Source: Alkalibaculum sporogenes
GTDB lineage: Bacteria > Bacillota > Clostridia > Eubacteriales > Alkalibacteraceae
NCBI RefSeq assembly: GCF_009362815.1
Contig: NZ_WHNX01000001.1
Coordinates: 1-64,000, forward strand
DNA length: 64,000 nt
Direction: 5' to 3'
Every line of letters begins with the position of its first letter. Positions within the stretch are counted from its first letter, which is position 1. Under the pieces are notes generated by a model. It saw only the letters and a list, made by a program, of their open reading frames with translations. It ran no database searches and was not told where the DNA came from. The translations under genes were made by a program, and so were the position numbers. This document shows, piece by piece, positions 44,620 through 53,669 of this stretch.

Positions 44620-45120
44620 ATGTTTGCAATAATAGCTGTTTATGAACAATATAAGCAAGATGTTTTTGTATATCTTGTGAGTATTACTCATAATACAACC
44701 CTCTCACAAGATTTAGTGTCAGAGACATTTCACAGTGCAATAAAATCATTATCTAGCTTTGAGGGAAAATCTGATATAAAAACATGGCTATTTTCAATAG
44801 CTAGGTATAAGTGGTATGAATATCTAAGAAAAGAAAAGCCAACTATTTCCTTAGATGATTTGACTAAATACTACATATGTGATGAATGTGAACCAGATGA
44901 AATTGTTGCACAAAACGAAGTGGCAAGGCGAATCTCACAACTCCTCTTAAGAGAAGATACAAGAACAAGAGATATTGTTCTGAGGCGGATAGAAGGATAT
45001 TCTTTCTATGAGATAGCAAAGAAATGGGGCATTTCTGAGGGTTCTGCAAGAGTGATTGATTTTCGTACAAAAAAGAAACTGAAAGAAATGCTTACAAGGG
45101 AGGGGTTTGAGTATGAGTGA
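44620..45120 (+). CDS. ECF sigma factor
   Basis: 166 residues. Region 2: YLVSITHNTTLSQDLVSETF, KSDIKTWLFSIARYKWYEYL. Region 4: RTRDIVLRRIEGYSFYEIAK followed by KWGISEGSARVIDFRTKKKL. The stop overlaps the ATG of the anti-sigma gene by 8 bp. Ribosome site AAAGGGGG. The copy of the downstream genes at 25 kb lacks this sigma factor. Confidence 0.9.
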   Translation: MFAIIAVYEQYKQDVFVYLVSITHNTTLSQDLVSETFHSAIKSLSSFEGKSDIKTWLFSIARYKWYEYLRKEKPTISLDDLTKYYICDECEPDEIVAQNEVARRISQLLLREDTRTRDIVLRRIEGYSFYEIAKKWGISEGSARVIDFRTKKKLKEMLTREGFEYE

Positions 45121-45661
45121 AATTTCTTGCGATGTTTGTATAGATTTGATACCGCTTGTAAAAGACAATGCTGCAAGTGAGGGCAGTCATTTATTAGTGA
45201 CTGAACATATTAAACATTGTGATAGTTGCCGTAATCTTTATGAGTCACTGGAAACAGAGACGCCCGTAATGAATGAAGAAAGTATTATATCTAAAATAAA
45301 AAAGCAGTTATTTATCATCGCAATGGGGATTGTAGTAATTGGTATTATGCTAGGGATTGCGTTATCAGATACTATGGGAATGTTCTATAACATTTTAATT
45401 ATGCCTACAATTGGAGCAATAGGATATTTTGCTTTAAATAAGAAAGCATATCACATACCTATCGCATTATTTGTGTTTTCATATGTAGGGCTTTTTATAA
45501 AGTATATTTTCCAAGGAATATTTGAGGAAGGCTTTATAATTTCAATGTTTGTCATGCCTGTATACTGGTCGGGTATCTACGCAGGGCTTTGTACAGTTGG
45601 AGTAATTATAGCTTTATTATTAAAAATCGCTTTTGGAAAAGAGGTAAAAAATGAAAGTTAA
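45113..45661 (+). CDS. Zinc-finger anti-sigma factor (ZAS/zf-HC2) with membrane helices, copy B
   Basis: 182 residues from the ATG behind AAGGGAGGGG. The N-terminal part SCDVCIDLIPLVKDNAASEG and VTEHIKHCDSCRNLYES carry the H-x3-C-x2-C zinc site that holds ECF sigma factors. Four or five membrane helices follow. It overlaps the sigma factor gene and the next gene, making a three-gene unit. It is the full-length version of the truncated copy at 25114. Confidence 0.88.
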   Translation: MSEISCDVCIDLIPLVKDNAASEGSHLLVTEHIKHCDSCRNLYESLETETPVMNEESIISKIKKQLFIIAMGIVVIGIMLGIALSDTMGMFYNILIMPTIGAIGYFALNKKAYHIPIALFVFSYVGLFIKYIFQGIFEEGFIISMFVMPVYWSGIYAGLCTVGVIIALLLKIAFGKEVKNES

Positions 45662-46424
45662 GAAAATACTTGCAGGACTAATAGCATTGATACTTATAGG
45701 TTTGATCTTAATTAATGCAAACGCATTTGTAGGAAATCCTATTTCAAAAATTCTTGTTAATCAAGCCGCTCAAAAGTATGTGGAAGATAATTACTCTAAT
45801 TTGGATCTCGAACTAGAAAAAGCAAGTTACAATTTTAAGGATGGAAACTATTATGTATATGCTAAATCAAAAACAAGCATAGACACACATTTTTCAATTA
45901 ATTTTACAGGAATGGGTAAATTTATTTACGATAATTATAAAACCGATGTGATTGAAAAGTTTAACACATGGGAAAGAGTAAATACTTTATATCATGATTT
46001 AGTAGATACTGTGGTAAAAAATTATTCTAACAACAATATTGCTTATGGTGAGATATTCGACAAAAGCGATGGTTTCCAGGAACTCGAACTCGATAAAGAT
46101 TACGATATTAAAAAAATGGCAAGAGAAAAAGGACATATAGTGATTTATCTTACAAGTGATAAATTAAATGAAGAAATTTTAACTCAAAAACTACTTGAAG
46201 TAAAAAAGTTGTTTGATCAAAAAGAGATTCCATTCTATTCCATAGATTTCACTTTAGAAGCACCATTTTCAGAGGACGAAAAGAGAAGAGAAAGCATAAA
46301 TATAATAAATTTTTTATACCAAGATATCCATGAGGATGGATTGCAAGAAAGAGTAAATGAAAATATCAATAAGACAATAGAGTATTATGAAGAAATGGAT
46401 AAAGAAAATGAAAATGAATTGTAA
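45651..46424 (+). CDS. Membrane-anchored protein of unknown function, copy B
   Basis: 257 residues: one N-terminal membrane helix and an extracellular domain, third gene of the sigma/anti-sigma unit. Almost identical to 25568-26344 up to about residue 165, then divergent. No family recognised. It probably modulates signal sensing by the anti-sigma factor. Confidence 0.75.
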   Translation: MKVKKILAGLIALILIGLILINANAFVGNPISKILVNQAAQKYVEDNYSNLDLELEKASYNFKDGNYYVYAKSKTSIDTHFSINFTGMGKFIYDNYKTDVIEKFNTWERVNTLYHDLVDTVVKNYSNNNIAYGEIFDKSDGFQELELDKDYDIKKMAREKGHIVIYLTSDKLNEEILTQKLLEVKKLFDQKEIPFYSIDFTLEAPFSEDEKRRESINIINFLYQDIHEDGLQERVNENINKTIEYYEEMDKENENEL

Positions 46425-46460
46425 ATAATTTTGTGTCCTAGAATAAAAAATAACTTTCAA

Positions 46461-46604
46461 TCAGGACATTAGATATGAGAAAATCAAGAACATTTTGCCA
46501 CGAAGGTCAAATACGCCATTAGTGGCTTCAGTAGTATTGACCAAGTTTAATGCCACAAGCAATAAGATACATCCTATGATTCCAATACGTCTAATGTTTT
46601 TCAT
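46461..46604 (-). CDS. 47-residue secreted or membrane peptide
   Basis: ATG behind TGGAGTG encodes MKNIRRIGIIGCILLLVALN then LVNTTEATNGVFDLRGKMFL, ending IFSYLMS. It has a signal-peptide-like start with a single Cys12. Nothing like it is recognised. It may be the remnant of a longer gene. It is convergent with the ECF unit. Confidence 0.4.
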   Translation of the reverse strand: MKNIRRIGIIGCILLLVALNLVNTTEATNGVFDLRGKMFLIFSYLMS

Positions 46605-46951
46605 GTTTCACTCCAGCATCTATTTGATAAGGTCAAAAATTTTATATTTGTTATCCAATTTTATTGTATCATAAATGAACTCTTGACTGTAGTATTTATA
46701 TACTAAGATAAGAACTATTTAAGGCTGAGGAAAGTCATGAGTGCGAGTACGTTAGCCAAAATACTTTGCGAATAAGGGTTATATGATCTGATTTGATTGC
46801 CTTAAGATTAAGCAGTATATTATTGATGAGAGGATACAAAATTTGACCTATGCGCATACTGTTTAATGGATAAACATGTTCGTTTTCTTCGGGAGAACTG
46901 ATAGAAGAATATTTTTTTTATGATTAAGACACATCTCAAGCATTTTTAAGT

Positions 46952-46979
46952 GTGATTTCATACATCCTGCCGTCCCAAG
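46952..46979 (+). repeat. Dispersed CACATCCTGCCGTCCC repeat, copy
   Basis: GTGATTTCATACATCCTGCC then GTCCCAAGC; close to the copy at 5144. The gap 46605-47207 has a further hairpin (AAGGTAGGTTTTT ... AAAAACCTACTTT at 46988-47026) but no supported gene. Confidence 0.5.
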
Positions 46980-47207
46980 CTTTTTTGAAGGTAGGTTTTT
47001 ACTCTGTTTTGCAAAAACCTACTTTCCAGTTATCACACCCTCCACGTTTCTGTTTTTAAAGCGGAAATCGGAGGCTTTGATTCTATATCAAAAACCGCCG
47101 ATTGGCTTATTTATGCAATTTAGCGCAAAACTACCTCTCTGCCAAAACTGCGGTTTTATTATTTGCCACAGGGCAGATTAGCAATTATTTTTAAAATCTA
47201 AAACAAC

Positions 47208-47840
47208 TTAAAGTCGTTTATATTTATATAGTTTATTACAAACTCTGTAACAAAACACATTCGTAAGAATTGCAACAACAATCACGCAAATCAAAAGAGG
47301 ACTATTCATTAAATAGTTATACAAAAGGGCCATAAGGGCCATATATGGGAAAATTACAAGCGCACCAATAATATCCGCTTTTTGAGTTTCAAACATATAG
47401 AATATTAAGAATTCTATTGGTATAAAAACAGCAACCAACAATAGTCCATAAGGAAGAATATGCGTTTGAATAACTGCAAACATTTCAGGTTTTATGGCAT
47501 TTGTTATGATAGAAAACAAAATCAAGAGAGGGGTAGAAATTAAACAGAAAAGATAGATAATTATGCCCCTTGCTCCTATAATTGTTGTAGACGTAACAGG
47601 TAGTATACTAAAAAGCAACTTAGTCTTATACTTTGCGTCATTGAACGCAAAATTTCGCAAAAGTAAATAGGATAGCATCAACAGCCCCACAGCATAAATG
47701 ATGATATTGGCTAAGTCATTGTTTACGTTGATTTGATTAAAAAACATCGGGTATAATGCAATACAAAGAAGCTGTAGCCAAACAATTTGGCTTAATGCTG
47801 AAATTTGCATTTTTGTAAAGTTTATAAAGTTTATGCGCAT
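47208..47840 (-). CDS. ABC-2-type transporter permease
   Basis: 210 residues with five or six membrane helices. Stop-start contact with the ATPase gene (1-bp overlap) makes it the permease of a YtrB-type exporter. No conserved catalytic motif expected. The cargo is not known. Confidence 0.75.
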   Translation of the reverse strand: MRINFINFTKMQISALSQIVWLQLLCIALYPMFFNQINVNNDLANIIIYAVGLLMLSYLLLRNFAFNDAKYKTKLLFSILPVTSTTIIGARGIIIYLFCLISTPLLILFSIITNAIKPEMFAVIQTHILPYGLLLVAVFIPIEFLIFYMFETQKADIIGALVIFPYMALMALLYNYLMNSPLLICVIVVAILTNVFCYRVCNKLYKYKRL

Positions 47841-48700
47841 TATTTAAACCTCCTTGTATAGTAGAGCAGTATGTCCTCTATAGAGGGGACTTCATAAACT
47901 GTTTTGTCCGGCAGTACGTTTTTGAGTGCTGCTTTGTTATCTGTCAGTCCTTCAAAACCGTAAGAGGATTTGTTTATACCAACAAAGTAATTTTTGTAAT
48001 CTGGCAATAATACCGCAGTATCGCCCTTTACAATGGCGTGCTGATCTTTTATTTCATCCTTTTGACCTTTTAGGATAATTTTACCGTCATATATGAAATA
48101 CAAATAGTCAGCTATTTTGTCAAGGTCAGAAGTTATATGTGTTGACATCAAAACAGTTCTATTGCCCTCAAACACAATGTCTTTAAGTATTTCTATCAGT
48201 TCACTTCTCACCAACGGATCAAGGCCAGATGTAGGCTCGTCCAAAATAAAAAGGTCAGCGCCATGTGAAAGAGAAAGCACAAGCGCGTATTTCATTCTCA
48301 TGCCTCTGGACAAATCTTTAATCTTCTTACTCTCCGGTAATTCAAATTTTTTTATGTAGAAATTATACGCATTATCGTCCCATGTAGGGTACATGGGAGC
48401 AATCAGATTTTTCATTTTTCTTAGGGTCAAATCTTCATAAAAATGACCGTCATCAAGAACAATTCCTAGCTTTGATTTTATTTCTAAATCACTGTTAATA
48501 CTATCCATCCCTAGAACTGTTATTTTTCCATCATCCGGTTTGATAATGTTCAATATGCTTTTAATGGTTGTCGTTTTTCCTGCGCCGTTAGGCCCTATGA
48601 AGCCGGTAAGCGTCCCCTTTTCCAACGACATATTTATATCCCGCAAACTGAATTCCCCATAGCTTTTACATAGATTGCAAATTTCCAAAACCATATCCAA
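47840..48700 (-). CDS. ABC transporter ATP-binding protein
   Basis: 286 residues. Walker A GFIGPNGAGKTTTIKS, signature KDLSRGMRMKYALVLSLSHG (SRGM variant of LSGGQ, typical of this branch), Walker B LFILDEPTSGLDPLVRSE, and H-loop LMSTHITSDLDK. The TTG at 48700 is 7 bp after GGAGG; an ATG six bases further in is an alternative. Cotranscribed with GntR (2-bp gap) and the permease, as in the ytr system where the locus responds to cell-wall antibiotics. Role inferred. Confidence 0.88.
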   Translation of the reverse strand: MDMVLEICNLCKSYGEFSLRDINMSLEKGTLTGFIGPNGAGKTTTIKSILNIIKPDDGKITVLGMDSINSDLEIKSKLGIVLDDGHFYEDLTLRKMKNLIAPMYPTWDDNAYNFYIKKFELPESKKIKDLSRGMRMKYALVLSLSHGADLFILDEPTSGLDPLVRSELIEILKDIVFEGNRTVLMSTHITSDLDKIADYLYFIYDGKIILKGQKDEIKDQHAIVKGDTAVLLPDYKNYFVGINKSSYGFEGLTDNKAALKNVLPDKTVYEVPSIEDILLYYTRRFK

Positions 48701-48702
48701 TC

Positions 48703-49083
48703 TTATTCCTCCTCGCCTAGTTCATCTATAATTTTTTTTAAATCCTCGCGTGAAATTCCAACAGGTTTTGCATACTCAATAATATCTGTAAGCTTTTTTT
48801 CAATTTCCACCAATCTGGTTTCCCTTAAAAGCTCCATATCTTGCGGTGCAACAAAAGAACCTTTCCCCATCATATTAATAGTAAATCCTTGTACTTCCAG
48901 ACCCTCATATGCTTTTCTCGTAGTAATAACGCTAACGTTCAAATCTCTTGCCAAGCCCCTAACAGACGGTAAAACATCTCCTTCTTTTAATTCACCGGAC
49001 AGAATAGCGGATTTAATTTGGTTCATAATCTGCTCGTATATAGGCACTTCTGCAGAATTTACAATAATTATATTCAATATCAT
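48703..49083 (-). CDS. GntR-family regulator, YtrA type
   Basis: 126 residues: winged helix PIYEQIMNQIKSAILSGELK, GDVLPSVRGLARDLNVSVIT, TTRKAYEGLEVQGFTINMMG, with a short helical tail instead of a ligand domain. First gene of the ABC exporter unit and probably its repressor. Ribosome site GGAGGTGAT. A GTGCATGCAC palindrome lies about 25 bp upstream. Confidence 0.88.
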   Translation of the reverse strand: MILNIIIVNSAEVPIYEQIMNQIKSAILSGELKEGDVLPSVRGLARDLNVSVITTRKAYEGLEVQGFTINMMGKGSFVAPQDMELLRETRLVEIEKKLTDIIEYAKPVGISREDLKKIIDELGEEE

Positions 49084-49105
49084 ATCACCTCCGGAATCGA
49101 ATAGT

Positions 49106-49117
49106 GTGCATGCACTA
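49106..49117. promoter_or_regulatory. GTGCATGCAC palindrome upstream of gntR
   Basis: A perfect 10-bp palindrome within TAGTGTGCATGCACTATA, in the leader of the GntR-ABC unit. Likely operator. Confidence 0.55.
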
Positions 49118-49473
49118 TAAGCACAGTATATTCTATTATACTATAAATGTCAAGATTTCTAAAAATCAGGATTTCCTGACTCTTTGAATGAAGTGATTTA
49201 GATATTTCGCTAACCTGCAAGCAGGACAACTGTGGCCATCGTTGCATCTTTTTGAGACTAGGTATTTGCGGAATGGATCTAAAATACACCGTAAAAAATT
49301 TGAAGTGAATTTAAAAGTGTTCTTACTTCATACTAAAATATGAATCAGGGATATAATGTAACCTAGGGGACAGTTTTTAACCTTTTGGATTTATTCTAAT
49401 ATAACCACTGGGGACATATCTTAAACATTGGCAATTTAAATACAATATATTACAATTAGATCTTTAAAAAATT

Positions 49474-49569
49474 ATGTTAGGAAAGTTACTAAAATATGAA
49501 CTAAAAGCAACAGCCAAGATTATTGACTCCCTTATATCTAATTCTACTGAGTATATCGATAGTCAATAG
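49474..49569 (+). pseudogene. ABC-2 permease 5' stub
   Basis: ATG opens MLGKLLKYELKATAKII, a typical start of ABC-2 membrane proteins, then loses similarity and stops. No ribosome site is clear. It is followed within 20 bp by an IS605-type end. The rest of the gap 49084-49741 is empty apart from GGGGACA-type strings. Confidence 0.6.
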
Positions 49570-49585
49570 AATTGAACTACATTGG

Positions 49586-49621
49586 AAGAAAACCTCTACT
49601 GAATAAAGTTTCATTTTATAA
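49586..49621 (+). repeat. IS605-type terminal string
   Basis: AGAAAACCTCTACTGAATAA then AGTTTCATTTTAT; matches the last 35 bp of the element at 39421-39787. Confidence 0.5.
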
Positions 49622-49741
49622 TGTTACTTAAGTTTGTATTTAATATTTTTTTAATCTGGTTTTAATATAACAATATTATGATTGGCTAATGGAAAATAAT
49701 GCATGAATACAATCATAATGGTTGAGCGAGGGGGAAATGGT

Positions 49742-52237
49742 TTGAAAATATTCTTTACATATATAGCTAAGAGCATGTTAGAGAAGAAAGCAAGATTTTG
49801 TTTGTTGATCTTGGCTATAGCAATGAGTACAGGATTATTAGTAACAGTTTCAGGAACAGTAGATATTGCAATAGGTAGTTTTGAAAAACCAATAACGGAA
49901 TCATTTGAAGGCAAAGAGATAAGTATATCTTCTACTAAGGATGAGCCTTTTTTTACGACAGAAGATATAAATAAGGAGGGATTAAAAAGCATAACAGGTG
50001 AAATTGTCTTGGCAGCAACAACTAGTGGAGAGGAAATAAATAATGTAACCATTAGAGGAAAAGAAGACAAAAATATAAGCAAAGATCAACTGATTGAGGG
50101 CAGCATAGCTGATTTTAGTGGGAATAAATGTATCATATCAAAAAGGACATCAGAAGAAAAAAACATAAAAATAAATGATGAAATAGAAGTGTTTATTGCA
50201 GGAGAAAGTAAAAATTTTACGATTACTGCCATAAGTGCCAATGAGAAAACCTTCTATAATGATAGTAAAACTTCTTATCAAATAATCGTTCCTTATGAAT
50301 ATATATCCAATGAATTTCAAGTAGAAGAAAAATTCAACTATGTAACCGCAAATAAAGCACTAGAAGATTCAAAAGAAAGTATAAAGTTGTTTAATGACAT
50401 TAATACAGAGTTTGAGGCGAAAGAACTCTTTGATGTAGAATCTATTGAAGCTGAAATGACTTCATTTACATCAATGTTATACGCCATGCTTGCTATAGTA
50501 TTGTTTATGAGTGCAATTATTATATATGGTTCATTTAAATTAACCATTACGGAAAGATTATCCGTAATAGGAACCTTTTTAAGTCAAGGTGCATCCCAGT
50601 GGGCTGTGGAAAGAATACTTGTTTTAGAGAGTATAGGATATGGGATAATAGGAGCAATTGTTGGAAATGCTCTTGGTTATGGAGGTTTGTTTTTAATCAA
50701 TTATTTTCTATCTCCACTAAAAGAATATGGCATTATCGAACATTTTTCAGTAGAACCAATCTATTTTGTATACGGAACTATATTCGCCATAGTATTCTCC
50801 TGTATATCGGCTTTAGTCCCCATAATAAAAATAAGAAAGTTAGTAGTAAAGGATGTTATATTAAACGATGTAAATATATCCATGGGTATTGGGTGGATAA
50901 AATGTATCATTGGGACAAGTATTCTAGCCGCTACAGTATTTGTAAATTCATTAGATGCCCCTTGGGTCAATTCCTTCAGTAGCGTATTTATACTCGTATC
51001 TATAATAGGCTTAGTCCTCATGTATCCTAAAGTAATAGATTTAGTAACCAATGTACTATTTAAGGTGTGTAGAGGAAGAAGTAAGGTTCTACTATTCGCA
51101 ATGAATAACGTAAGGACGTCAAAGGTCCTTATGGGGAATATTACTCTGATTGTCATTTCTATGTTGTCCATATTTATGATTACCTCTATGGGAACCAGTA
51201 TGAAGGATCTTGTTGTTGGCGCGTATCAAGAAATGGATTTCGATGTCTCAGTAACTGAGTTCCAAGGCGTACTAGGGTTAGAAGGAGAAAGTGTAACAGA
51301 TAGATTAATGAGTAAAATAAAAGAGAATGAAAATGTAGATATAGAGAGCATTCAAATTACAAAGGGAGCATTTGGTACAGCAAACAAAGATATAATGGTA
51401 TCTCTTGAAGGAATAGACAGTGAAAAATATCAAAAATATAATGGGTACTTAGACTTAGATAGTGATCAATATAGTGAAATGTATAAAAAATTTGATCAAT
51501 CAACAGATAGCCAGATCATTATCACGGATAAACTAAAAAGAGCTCTTGAAGTAGAAGTAGGAGATAAAATTACAATTGAAGTAAATGACCGTAAGAGAGG
51601 CTTAGAAATAATTGGAGTAATAGATGGTAAAGTATACAACAATGGACGATTTGTTTTAATGAAAAATGATGCAATGGAGAAAGAATTTGATATTGTAGAA
51701 GCTGAACGAATATCATTTAAAACCACAAAATCTCCAGACTTTGTTAAAGAACAATTAAAGACTGTGGTTAAAGATTTTGGAGCAACAGCAATTACGCGAG
51801 ATGAGTTCCAAGAAAAAAATGTGGAACAAAACCAAATGATTGTGGATGTGTTAAGTATATTCTCTTATTTAGCCATTTTCATAGCTGCTTTAGGGGTACT
51901 AAACAATATTATAATTGGATTTCTACAAAGGAAGAGAGAATTAGCAGTGTTAAGCTCAGTAGGAATGTCAAGTGGTGCCAGAAATACAATGTTACTTATG
52001 GAATCAGTACTATCTGTAATTTGGTCAGTAGTCATAGCAATTCCTTATAGTTATCTAGGGTTGTCGTTATTGACGAAAACAATGACGGCAATAGAAATGC
52101 CAATGAGCATTGTATTAGATATTCGTGCTGTACCAATATATGCAGTAGCCTCCTTAGTATTAATACTAGTAGCCTCATTGCCAATATTGTTAAAAAGCAA
52201 TAAATTATCCATAATAAATGAATTAAAGGTAGATTAA
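49742..52237 (+). CDS. FtsX/MacB-type ABC transporter permease
   Basis: About 831 residues starting at TTG behind GAGGGGGA. Eight-helix plan of FtsX-domain permeases: one helix at about 18-40, then an extracellular region, then two FtsX blocks (SFTSMLYAMLAIVLFMSAI ... and MIVDVLSIFSYLAIFIAALG ... ). The long extracellular region between blocks is acidic. Partner ATPase is 15 bp downstream. Such pairs export lipids, antimicrobial peptides or lipoproteins. Target unknown. Confidence 0.85.
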   Translation: MKIFFTYIAKSMLEKKARFCLLILAIAMSTGLLVTVSGTVDIAIGSFEKPITESFEGKEISISSTKDEPFFTTEDINKEGLKSITGEIVLAATTSGEEINNVTIRGKEDKNISKDQLIEGSIADFSGNKCIISKRTSEEKNIKINDEIEVFIAGESKNFTITAISANEKTFYNDSKTSYQIIVPYEYISNEFQVEEKFNYVTANKALEDSKESIKLFNDINTEFEAKELFDVESIEAEMTSFTSMLYAMLAIVLFMSAIIIYGSFKLTITERLSVIGTFLSQGASQWAVERILVLESIGYGIIGAIVGNALGYGGLFLINYFLSPLKEYGIIEHFSVEPIYFVYGTIFAIVFSCISALVPIIKIRKLVVKDVILNDVNISMGIGWIKCIIGTSILAATVFVNSLDAPWVNSFSSVFILVSIIGLVLMYPKVIDLVTNVLFKVCRGRSKVLLFAMNNVRTSKVLMGNITLIVISMLSIFMITSMGTSMKDLVVGAYQEMDFDVSVTEFQGVLGLEGESVTDRLMSKIKENENVDIESIQITKGAFGTANKDIMVSLEGIDSEKYQKYNGYLDLDSDQYSEMYKKFDQSTDSQIIITDKLKRALEVEVGDKITIEVNDRKRGLEIIGVIDGKVYNNGRFVLMKNDAMEKEFDIVEAERISFKTTKSPDFVKEQLKTVVKDFGATAITRDEFQEKNVEQNQMIVDVLSIFSYLAIFIAALGVLNNIIIGFLQRKRELAVLSSVGMSSGARNTMLLMESVLSVIWSVVIAIPYSYLGLSLLTKTMTAIEMPMSIVLDIRAVPIYAVASLVLILVASLPILLKSNKLSIINELKVD

Positions 52238-52252
52238 AAGGAGGAAGTTACC

Positions 52253-52951
52253 ATGAGTATAATTGAAGTGAAAAATTTAATAAAATCATTTAAAGTTGGA
52301 AAAGAAAGTGTCGAGGTACTAAAAGATATAAGTTTCAATGTGAAAGAGGGAGAATTCATATCTATTATGGGTCCATCTGGTGGTGGTAAATCCACGCTTT
52401 TATATCTATTAGGAGGTTTAGATAAACCTACTTCAGGATCAGTGAGTATAGATGGTAAAGATCTGAGTACCATAAAAAAGAAAGAAATAAGTTGGATGAG
52501 AAGAAATAAGATAGGTTTTGTATTTCAATTTTATAATCTGGTGCCAAATTTAAGTGTAGAGGACAATATTATGCTTCCAATAATATTAGATGGAAAAAAA
52601 CTTAAGGATTATCAAAAAAAACTGGATGATATTATAGACATAATTGGTATGCAAGATAAGAGGAAGTTAACACCTCGAGAATTGTCAGGGGGACAACAAC
52701 AGAGAGTGGCTATAGCAAGAGCCTTAATATTTGAACCAGACATCATATTTTTGGATGAACCAATTGGAAATCTTGATTCTAAAGCGGGAACAGAAATCAT
52801 GAAACTATTTAAAAAGATAAATCAAGAATACGGAAAAACATTAATACAAGTAACTCACTCTGTGAATGCAGCAAAGTATGGTACATCTATTATAAAATTA
52901 ATCGATGGAGAAATTGTAGATAGAGAAAAATCTATAGAACAAGTAGTATAA
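52253..52951 (+). CDS. ABC ATP-binding protein, LolD/MacB type
   Basis: 232 residues: Walker A GPSGGGKSTLLYLLGGLDKP, Q-loop FVFQFYNLVP, signature LSGGQQQRVAIARALIFEPD, Walker B IIFLDEPIGNLDSKAG, H-loop VTHSVNAAKYG. Ribosome site AAAGGAGGAAG. Works with the upstream permease. Followed by a terminator. Confidence 0.92.
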   Translation: MSIIEVKNLIKSFKVGKESVEVLKDISFNVKEGEFISIMGPSGGGKSTLLYLLGGLDKPTSGSVSIDGKDLSTIKKKEISWMRRNKIGFVFQFYNLVPNLSVEDNIMLPIILDGKKLKDYQKKLDDIIDIIGMQDKRKLTPRELSGGQQQRVAIARALIFEPDIIFLDEPIGNLDSKAGTEIMKLFKKINQEYGKTLIQVTHSVNAAKYGTSIIKLIDGEIVDREKSIEQVV

Positions 52952-52954
52952 TAA

Positions 52955-52984
52955 AATGCCACCTCTAAGTAGGTGGCATTTTAT
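52955..52984 (+). terminator. Terminator of the MacB-like operon
   Basis: AAATGCCACCT, loop CTAAGT, AGGTGGCATTTTATA: perfect 11-bp stem with T-run. Confidence 0.85.
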
Positions 52985-53263
52985 ATGAGTCGAAGACGAT
53001 TTTTGCACTATTCTAAAAATTAAGTACGTTAAACACGTGGGTTTTGCGGAGCACACTGTGCCAATACGTATAAATATTTCTGCTGATGGCTACTGAGTCA
53101 GTCAGGTTCATAGACATTATTCCAGTCGGTGTCCAGCAATCAATCCGCCAAGTATAAGGTGTATAGCTTCCATCCTGCATCCATATCGACTTGAAATGTG
53201 TCCTGCAGTTATAGGTGCTGAAGTGAACGAAACACTGAGGATGGGAATATTTGTTTTGGTTAG

Positions 53264-53302
53264 AGCAATTTGTTCAACAAGTTAAGGGTAGTTATATAAC
53301 CG
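53264..53302. repeat. About 40-bp repeat shared with 1471-1510
   Basis: GTTAGAGCAATTTGTTCAAC then AAGTTAAGGGTAGTTATATAACC. It opens a 77-codon frame (53251-53484) with no recognised family. Not called as a gene because there is no ribosome site. Confidence 0.45.
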
Positions 53303-53628
53303 ATGAAATAAGGTTCGACTACCTAGTTTTTAATAAAGAAACAATAGGAACTTGCATCAATGTTTACGTTAAGAAATATTTAAATAATGATTGTGATATC
53401 GTTCTAAGGACAAGCATATTAATAATGAAGTCTAAGTTGATCAGAAACAAAGAACAAGTTTCTATAATTGAAATATCTCACTAAAATCAAATAGTTAATG
53501 TTTTTTTTGGTTATTAATATGATTTATTTGTTCCAATGGCATAACAAAATAATTTTTTTGTTTATGTAAGATGTTATATCTATTGCTATCAAACAACTTT
53601 AGAAATTATAGACAAAAAAAACATCTAT

Positions 53629-53644
53629 TGGCATGGTTATTGCT
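53629..53644 (+). promoter_or_regulatory. Putative sigma-54 promoter
   Basis: TTGGCATGGTTATTGCT: the -24 element TGGCA and the -12 element TTGCT with the required spacing (consensus TGGCAC-N5-TTGCW; one mismatch in the last base of -24). It is 26 bp upstream of the activator gene's preferred start. It fits a sigma-54 regulator that drives its own operon. The short leader (about 10-15 nt) is unusual. Confidence 0.5.
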
Positions 53645-53669
53645 ATTAATAAAGCGGGGGGAAATGAAT

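Noticed and set aside
53251-53484. 77-codon frame before the sigma-54 activator
   Set aside because: No ribosome site; its start is a repeat also found near 1471, and no family is recognised.
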